The position numbers and the translations under genes were made by a program. From assembly GCF_031426495.1 (NCBI RefSeq), contig NZ_JANPLK010000005.1, positions 1 to 18,301 on the forward strand: 18,301 bases of DNA, read 5' to 3'. Origin of the DNA: Gemmatimonas sp. GTDB lineage: Bacteria > Gemmatimonadota > Gemmatimonadetes > Gemmatimonadales > Gemmatimonadaceae. Shown one piece after another: positions 13,097 to 18,301 of the stretch. The notes under the pieces were generated by a model, which saw only the letters and a program-made list of their open reading frames with translations, had not been told where the DNA came from and did not search any database. How positions within the stretch are numbered: the first letter of the stretch is position 1; each line of letters starts with the position of its first letter.

Positions 13097-14377
13097 ATGT
13101 CCAGTCCGCACAGTTCCCACGACCCGGCCCACTTTCCGGCCAGCACGGAAGATCTCCTCTATTCCGACTATCGGAAAACGGAGGAGCTCGGTACCCTCCG
13201 CCAAGTGGCCCGCGCCTTGGCGGCCGAGACGAACTCGCAAAGCGTATTGCGTACCTTATGTGAGCTTTCAATGGTACGTGGACGAGCAAGTGGCGCTGCA
13301 GTGGCGGAATTAAGTGGTGATAATGGCGTGTACGTCGCCTGTTCCGGCAGAACGACAGAGCTACTCTCGATGACCTTCCCGCTGGAAGGCACGGTCACTG
13401 GACGCGTCGCCAACGAGCTGCGAGCCATCACGATCCTGTCGCCGGATGCTAGCTCCCCGTTCTTCGCCGAGCTGCTGCCGCGCCTGGGCATCGGGCCGAT
13501 TCTGCTCCTCCCGCTGTTGGCCAACGGCCAGTTGTTCGGCGTGCTCTCGATTTCACGCGATACCGGGCACCCGCAGTTCGACCACACCGACGAAGAACGG
13601 CTGAGTGTGATGGCCGACCTCGCCGCACTGGCGCTTTGGAAGGCGCGACTCTTGGAAGACGCACGGTCGGCCGACGCCGCCAAGACCAGCCTTTTAGCGA
13701 CATTATCGCACGAGCTTCGCACGCCTTTAACGGCACTAGAGGGGTACAGCGAACTTTTAGAGGACCAGATTCTCGGTCCGTTGTCGCCCGAACAGCAGGA
13801 TGTCGTCATGCGGCTGCGGACGGTGGGACGGCACCTGGGCTCGCTCATCGAGGACATTCTCACCTACGCCTCGCTCGAAGCCGACCGGCTCACGCCGCGT
13901 AACGCGACCGTGCGCGTGCCCGAACTGCTCGATTCGCTGCACCCGTTCATCGAACCACTGGCCCGTGAAAAGGGGATCGAGTTTTCGATTGACTTGGAAA
14001 CGGGGCTGCCGTCGATGCACACCGACGAGGCCCGTGTGCGGCAGATCCTGCTCAACCTCTGCCAGAACGCGGTGAAGTTCACCGAAGAGGGCGCCGTGTC
14101 GGTGCGCGTGACCCGTGGCTCCCCGCTGGCCGATGGCGCCGCCACGGTCCGGTTTGCGGTGCGCGACAGCGGGATCGGCATCGAGCCCACCGACATGCAG
14201 CGGCTTTTTCGCCCCTTCTCCCAGATCGAGAACGTGCCGGCGGGACGGCATCGGGGTACCGGATTGGGGCTCTACATCGCACGCCGGCTCGCCACCATGC
14301 TCGGCGGGCGCATCGAGGTCGTGTCGCGCCCCGGCGAAGGGTCGGTGTTCACCCTCGTCGTGCCCGTGACGCACTGA
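13097..14377 (+). CDS. Soluble GAF-domain sensor histidine kinase
   Basis: The 426-residue cytoplasmic kinase has no membrane helix. A GAF domain covers about residues 35-185. A HisKA domain has SHELRTPL with phospho-acceptor His205. The HATPase_c domain has the N-box NLCQNAVKFT (320-329), G1 RDSGIGIE (356-363), F-box FRPF (371-374) and G2 GTGLGLYIA (387-395). All catalytic motifs are intact. The ATG at 13097 clears the divergent DUF2256 gene; an in-frame GTG at 13049 would overlap it. No response regulator is adjacent, so it is an orphan here. The GAF ligand is not evident. The 58-bp gap to sucA makes co-transcription possible. Confidence 0.92.
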   Translation: MSSPHSSHDPAHFPASTEDLLYSDYRKTEELGTLRQVARALAAETNSQSVLRTLCELSMVRGRASGAAVAELSGDNGVYVACSGRTTELLSMTFPLEGTVTGRVANELRAITILSPDASSPFFAELLPRLGIGPILLLPLLANGQLFGVLSISRDTGHPQFDHTDEERLSVMADLAALALWKARLLEDARSADAAKTSLLATLSHELRTPLTALEGYSELLEDQILGPLSPEQQDVVMRLRTVGRHLGSLIEDILTYASLEADRLTPRNATVRVPELLDSLHPFIEPLAREKGIEFSIDLETGLPSMHTDEARVRQILLNLCQNAVKFTEEGAVSVRVTRGSPLADGAATVRFAVRDSGIGIEPTDMQRLFRPFSQIENVPAGRHRGTGLGLYIARRLATMLGGRIEVVSRPGEGSVFTLVVPVTH

Positions 14378-14435
14378 GCAAACCCGGGCCGGGCTCACCT
14401 GTGTGTTCGAGAACCCGCCATTACATTCGAACGTT

Positions 14436-17228
14436 ATGACCGCTGCCATCACGAGCGTTTTCAACGACGGCATTTTTGCCGAACAATTCGAGCGTTATCG
14501 TCACGACCCCGCCAGTGTGGACGAGACGTGGCGCCAGTACTTCCGCATCGCCGAGTCGCTGTTCGGACAGAGTGGCGGCGCCGCGTCGGCTACGCCGTCG
14601 GCGGCTGCAGCCGGTGGCGCAACCTACGACGTCGCCTTCCTCCGCAAAGTGGCGGCGGCCGCGTCGCTGCAGCAGGCCATCCGCAGCTACGGCCATTACG
14701 CGGTGCAGCTCGATCCGCTCGGCACGCCGCCCCCCGGCGCCGAGGATCTGAGCCCCGAGTACTGGGGGCTGACCGAAGCGGATCTACAGGCGATTCCCGG
14801 CGAGGCGCTCGGCGACGCGCGCTTTGCCACCGCCGCCGACGCGATCGCGCGCAAGCGGCAGGTCTACGCGGGTCGCATTGGCTGGGAAGTGTGGCATCTC
14901 GAAGTCGACGAAGAGCGCGACTGGTTTCAGCGCGCCTTCCGCGACGGGGTGCTCACGCGCGAGCTCACGCCCGACGAGAAGAAGGACACGCTGCGCCGCC
15001 TGAATCAGGTGGACGGGCTCGAGCGCTTCATCGGTCGGGCGTATCAGGGCTACAAGCGCTTCTCGGTGGAGGGCACCGACGCGCTGATCCCGATGCTGGA
15101 TGAAGTGATTCGCGAGTCGGGACGCTCCGGTGCGCGCGAGATCGTGATCGGCATGGCGCATCGCGGCCGTCTCAACGTGCTCACGAACGTGATGGGCAAG
15201 CCGTTCGAGGCATTGTTCGCCGAGTTCGAAGGACGGCACGATCATGCCGACGGCAATGCGACCGGCGACGTGAAGTACCACATGGGTTATGTCGGATCGC
15301 GCGACGTGGATGGCAAGGCGGTAACGCTGCGTCTCGCCCCCAATCCGTCGCACCTCGAAGTGGTGAACCCGGTGATCGAAGGCATGGTGCGCGCGTTGCA
15401 GCGTGTGCCGGGCCGATCGGGTGAGCGTGATGAACTCGCGGTGGTGCCGGTCGCCATTCATGGTGACGCGGCGTTCCCGGGCGAGGGGATCGTGGCCGAG
15501 ACGCTCAATATCTCGAACCTGAAGGCGTACCGCACCGGTGGCACGATTCACATCATCGTGAACAACCAGGTCGGCTTCACCACCGACCCGACCGATGCCC
15601 GCTCCACGCATTATGCGTCCGATCTCGCGAAGGGCTTCGAGATGCCGGTGTTCCATGTGAACGCTGACGATGCGCAGGCGTGCATCACGGCCGTGCGTCT
15701 GGCGTGCGCGTATCGCGCCACGTTCAAGAAGGACGTGCTGATCGACCTCGTGGGCTATCGTCGTCATGGGCACAACGAAGGCGACGAGCCGATGTACACG
15801 CAGCCCACGCGTTCGGCACAGATCCGCAAGCATCCCACGGTGCCGCAGGTGTGGGCCAGTCGGTTGGTGGCCGAGGGCGTGATGACCGAGGCCGAAGCGG
15901 CCGAAGTTGAGCAGGCCGTGTCGCAGCACTACGCCGAGATCCACTCGCGCTTCAAGCAGTCGTTGCTCAGCAGCGAGAAGCACGCGCCGTGGCCGGCTGA
16001 GCCGGTGTCGGCGCCGAAGGCCGTCGCCACCAACGTAGCGGTCGAGAAGCTGCAGTATGTGAACGAAGCGCTGCTCACCTGGCCGGCCGATCTCAAACCG
16101 AACCCGCGCCTGGCGAAGCAGCTCGAGCGTCGTCGGGAGACGATGGGCGAGCAGGGCGGCATCGAGTGGGGACACGCGGAAGCGCTGGCGTTCGGTACGC
16201 TGCTTATCGACGGCATGTCGGTGCGCCTCACGGGTCAGGACGCCGAACGCGGCACCTTCTCGCATCGTCATGCGGTGCTCAGCGACAGCGAGAACGGTCG
16301 CAAGTACGCGCCGCTCGCCAATCTGCCCGGCGCCAAGGGTGTGTTCGAGATTTTCAACTCGGCTCTCTCCGAGACCGCCGTGCTGGCGTTCGAGTACGGA
16401 TTCAGCACTGTGGCCACCGATGCCCTCACGTTGTGGGAAGCGCAGTTCGGTGACTTCGTGAACGTGGCGCAGCCAATCATCGACCAGTTCATCGTGGCTG
16501 ACCGCGCCAAGTGGGGACAGGACAGCGGCGTCGTGATGCTGCTGCCGCACGGCTATGAGGGGCAGGGGCCGGAGCATTCGAGCGCGCGTCTCGAGCGGTT
16601 CCTGCAGATGTGCGCGGAAGGCAACCTCACGGTGGCCTACTGCAGCACGCCGGCGCAGTACTTCCATCTGCTGCGTCGTCAGGCGCTGCGGAAGTCGCGT
16701 CGTCCGCTCATCTGCATGCAGCCGAAGTCGCTGCTGCGCTTGCCGCAGGCGGCGTCGAAGCTCGAAGACTTGTCGCAGGGCGGCTTCCAGTCGGTGATCG
16801 ATGATCCTATTGCGTCCCAACATCGCGACGATGTGCGTCGCATTGTGTTCTGCACGGGCAAGCTGTACTACGACATGTCGCTCGCGGCCACGCGGAATCC
16901 GAATGTGGCCCTGGTGCGGGTCGAAGAGCTCTATCCGTGGCCGCACGAAGAAATCGTGCGCATCATGGATCTGTACCCGGTGATCGAGCAGGTCGTGTGG
17001 GCGCAGGAAGAGCCGAAGAATCAGGGCGCGTGGACGTACGTGCAGCCACGTTTGCGCGCGTCGGCCGGTGCGTCGGTCGGTGTGCGCTACGTCGGTCGTC
17101 CGGAGCGCGCGAGTCCGGCGGAAGGCTACATGGACGCGCACCAGGCCGAGCAGGCGCGCATCATTGCCATGGTCATGGATACCGGCGAAGTGGCCGCGGA
17201 GCGTGCAACGATGAAGGTGGGGCAGTGA
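14436..17228 (+). CDS. sucA: 2-oxoglutarate dehydrogenase E1 component
   Basis: The 930-residue product is the standard SucA length. It is the ThDP-dependent E1 of the 2-oxoglutarate dehydrogenase complex (TCA cycle), which decarboxylates 2-oxoglutarate and passes succinyl to E2. The N-terminal FAEQFERYRHDP / TWRQYF segment is the E2/E3-binding OGDH tail. It continues with GMAHRGRLNVL (239-249), the ThDP/Mg motif HGDAAFPGEG...NNQVGF (342-381), DLVGYRRHGHNEGDEP, GTFSHRHAV, WEAQFGDFVNVAQ and LLPHGYEGQGPEHSSAR. I chose ATG 14436, where homology begins; an in-frame GTG at 14403 adds 11 unlikely residues. The next gene is a PIG-L deacetylase rather than sucB, which is unusual. ThDP dependence links it loosely to the thiamin-uptake locus. 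Confidence 0.96.
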   Translation: MTAAITSVFNDGIFAEQFERYRHDPASVDETWRQYFRIAESLFGQSGGAASATPSAAAAGGATYDVAFLRKVAAAASLQQAIRSYGHYAVQLDPLGTPPPGAEDLSPEYWGLTEADLQAIPGEALGDARFATAADAIARKRQVYAGRIGWEVWHLEVDEERDWFQRAFRDGVLTRELTPDEKKDTLRRLNQVDGLERFIGRAYQGYKRFSVEGTDALIPMLDEVIRESGRSGAREIVIGMAHRGRLNVLTNVMGKPFEALFAEFEGRHDHADGNATGDVKYHMGYVGSRDVDGKAVTLRLAPNPSHLEVVNPVIEGMVRALQRVPGRSGERDELAVVPVAIHGDAAFPGEGIVAETLNISNLKAYRTGGTIHIIVNNQVGFTTDPTDARSTHYASDLAKGFEMPVFHVNADDAQACITAVRLACAYRATFKKDVLIDLVGYRRHGHNEGDEPMYTQPTRSAQIRKHPTVPQVWASRLVAEGVMTEAEAAEVEQAVSQHYAEIHSRFKQSLLSSEKHAPWPAEPVSAPKAVATNVAVEKLQYVNEALLTWPADLKPNPRLAKQLERRRETMGEQGGIEWGHAEALAFGTLLIDGMSVRLTGQDAERGTFSHRHAVLSDSENGRKYAPLANLPGAKGVFEIFNSALSETAVLAFEYGFSTVATDALTLWEAQFGDFVNVAQPIIDQFIVADRAKWGQDSGVVMLLPHGYEGQGPEHSSARLERFLQMCAEGNLTVAYCSTPAQYFHLLRRQALRKSRRPLICMQPKSLLRLPQAASKLEDLSQGGFQSVIDDPIASQHRDDVRRIVFCTGKLYYDMSLAATRNPNVALVRVEELYPWPHEEIVRIMDLYPVIEQVVWAQEEPKNQGAWTYVQPRLRASAGASVGVRYVGRPERASPAEGYMDAHQAEQARIIAMVMDTGEVAAERATMKVGQ

Positions 17229-18301
17229 AGGCGCTTCGGCGCACCCGAATCCACCAGATGATGATGAGCGCCGCGGCTATTGCCGCGGCGCTTGTCGCTG
17301 GTGGCCGTGGCATCTCCGCGCAGAACGTGACGCTCGATCGCGGCGCGGCGGCGCTCGGCTCCACGCTCGCGGGCGTCGGCACCACGGGCCGCGTGCTCAC
17401 CATCGCCGCGCACCCCGACGACGAGGACACGCCGATCATCGCGTGGCTCGCCAAGGGTCGTCACGTGGAAACGGCGTATCTATCGCTCACGCGTGGCGAC
17501 GGCGGGCAGAATCTGCTGGGCAACGAACTGGGCGAAGCACTCGGCGCCATTCGCACGCAGGAGCTGCTGTCGGCGCGCCGCATTGATGGTGGCAAGCAGT
17601 ACTTCACGCGCGCGTATGACTTCGGCTTCAGCAAGAACGCCGAAGAGACGTACTCGCACTGGCCCAAGGATTCCATTCTCGGCGACGTCGTGCGCGTGGT
17701 ACGCGCGTTCCGGCCGCATGTCATGGTGGCGTTCTTCAGTGGCACGCCGCGCGATGGACACGGGCATCACCAAGTGTCGGGCTTGCTGGCGCGCGAAGCG
17801 TACGATCTGGCCGCCGACACGGTGCGCTTTCCGGTGAAGGGCTTCGGTTTGCCGTGGATGCCGCAGAAGTTCTATCGCAGCGCGCGACAGGCCCCTGATT
17901 CGGCGACGCTGCGCGTGAACGTGGGTGAATACGACCCACTATTGGGACGGAGTTACTACGAGATCGCGGCCGAGAGTCGCTCGCAGCACAAGAGCCAAGG
18001 ATTCGGCGTGCTCCAGCGGAAGGGCACGATTCTGGGTTTCTTGTCGCGCGAAACGTCGCGCGTGGGGCCGGAGAACGCGCGCAGCGAGCAGTCGTTGTTC
18101 GATGGCGTCGACACCACGTGGACGGCATTGCGGAACACGCTGCCGAGCACCGTGCAGCCCGTGCTCGACTCGGCGTTACGCACGATCGCGTCGGCGCGCA
18201 CGGCGTATCGCGCGGATGATCCGTCGCCGATCGTGGCGCCGCTGGCCCAGGCGCTGCGGCAGCTGCGCACGGTGCGCAGCGCGAGCGGGAGTGGCCCCGG
18301 C
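17225..18301 (+). CDS. Secreted PIG-L (LmbE-like) deacetylase, 3' end beyond the window
   Basis: The frame is open for 359 codons to the right edge, so the C-terminus is missing. It starts with GTG overlapping the sucA stop (GTGA), with AAGGTGG just upstream. A signal peptide covers about residues 1-33 (AAAIAAALVAGGRGISAQ). The PIG-L zinc site is visible: AAHPDDED near residues 66-73 and GHGHHQVSG near 178-186. The family removes acetyl groups from N-acetylglucosamine-type substrates. Long, signal-peptide-bearing PIG-L proteins with an extra C-terminal domain occur in Bacteroidetes-like bacteria, so the full protein is probably much longer. Its coupling to sucA is odd, because no metabolic connection is evident. 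Confidence 0.88.
   Translation, partial: MKALRRTRIHQMMMSAAAIAAALVAGGRGISAQNVTLDRGAAALGSTLAGVGTTGRVLTIAAHPDDEDTPIIAWLAKGRHVETAYLSLTRGDGGQNLLGNELGEALGAIRTQELLSARRIDGGKQYFTRAYDFGFSKNAEETYSHWPKDSILGDVVRVVRAFRPHVMVAFFSGTPRDGHGHHQVSGLLAREAYDLAADTVRFPVKGFGLPWMPQKFYRSARQAPDSATLRVNVGEYDPLLGRSYYEIAAESRSQHKSQGFGVLQRKGTILGFLSRETSRVGPENARSEQSLFDGVDTTWTALRNTLPSTVQPVLDSALRTIASARTAYRADDPSPIVAPLAQALRQLRTVRSASGSGPG

Noticed and set aside
14366..14400. Terminator hairpin between the kinase and sucA
   Set aside because: TGAGC/GCTCA and CCCGG/CCGGG can pair over 14375-14397, but the stems compete and there is no T-tract.
14784..17141. 785-codon open frame on the minus strand opposite sucA
   Set aside because: Arg/His-rich composition typical of the antisense of a GC-rich gene; SucA motifs on the plus strand explain the region.

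Overview
The window is GC-rich bacterial chromosome from a Gram-negative organism. A TonB-dependent outer-membrane receptor, several signal peptides ending in A-Q, a PEP-CTERM surface protein and an OGDH-type SucA all fit a didermal aerobe. The overall mix (DUF6526, PIG-L with a signal peptide, SigK/RskA with fasciclin, PEP-CTERM) looks most like Gemmatimonadota. That assignment is inference from protein style, not from a marker gene.

Left part (1-2869, minus strand). A tight four-gene run reads pnuC, a NadR-type riboside kinase, a DUF6526 membrane protein, then rfbB (dTDP-glucose 4,6-dehydratase). The end of rfbB lies inside a 126-bp-arm inverted repeat that occupies the first 266 bases and looks partly artefactual. 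Divergent from pnuC, a TPP riboswitch (2903-2985) sits directly on the start codon of a TonB-dependent receptor (2992-5082). The receptor, PnuC-type permease and small kinase together look like a vitamin uptake and trapping system. The riboswitch points to thiamin, while the kinase family points to nicotinamide riboside.

Middle part (5083-8902). This holds a fasciclin-domain secreted protein (minus), a PEP-CTERM protein (plus) with a clear intrinsic terminator, and an ECF sigma factor overlapping its RskA-type anti-sigma factor (plus). The set resembles the mycobacterial SigK-RskA-MPT70/83 (fasciclin) regulon. SigK-like promoter motifs (GCATCC, about 16-17 bp, CGAA) are visible upstream of both the fasciclin gene and the sigma gene. 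Two copies of a roughly 100-120 bp palindrome built from 9-bp CGCGAAG-containing units flank this block, at 5131-5232 and 8704-8824.

Right part (8903-18301). A secreted M20 metallopeptidase is followed by three tightly coupled genes: DUF2071, a membrane-anchored methyltransferase-like protein, and a four-helix membrane protein. A convergent minus-strand pair follows (DUF2256 zinc-ribbon protein and a DoxX-like membrane protein, with a GTGA overlap). Then come a soluble GAF-histidine kinase and sucA (2-oxoglutarate dehydrogenase E1, a ThDP enzyme). A PIG-L deacetylase overlaps the sucA stop and runs off the right edge. No rRNA, tRNA, CRISPR array or complete transposon was seen.
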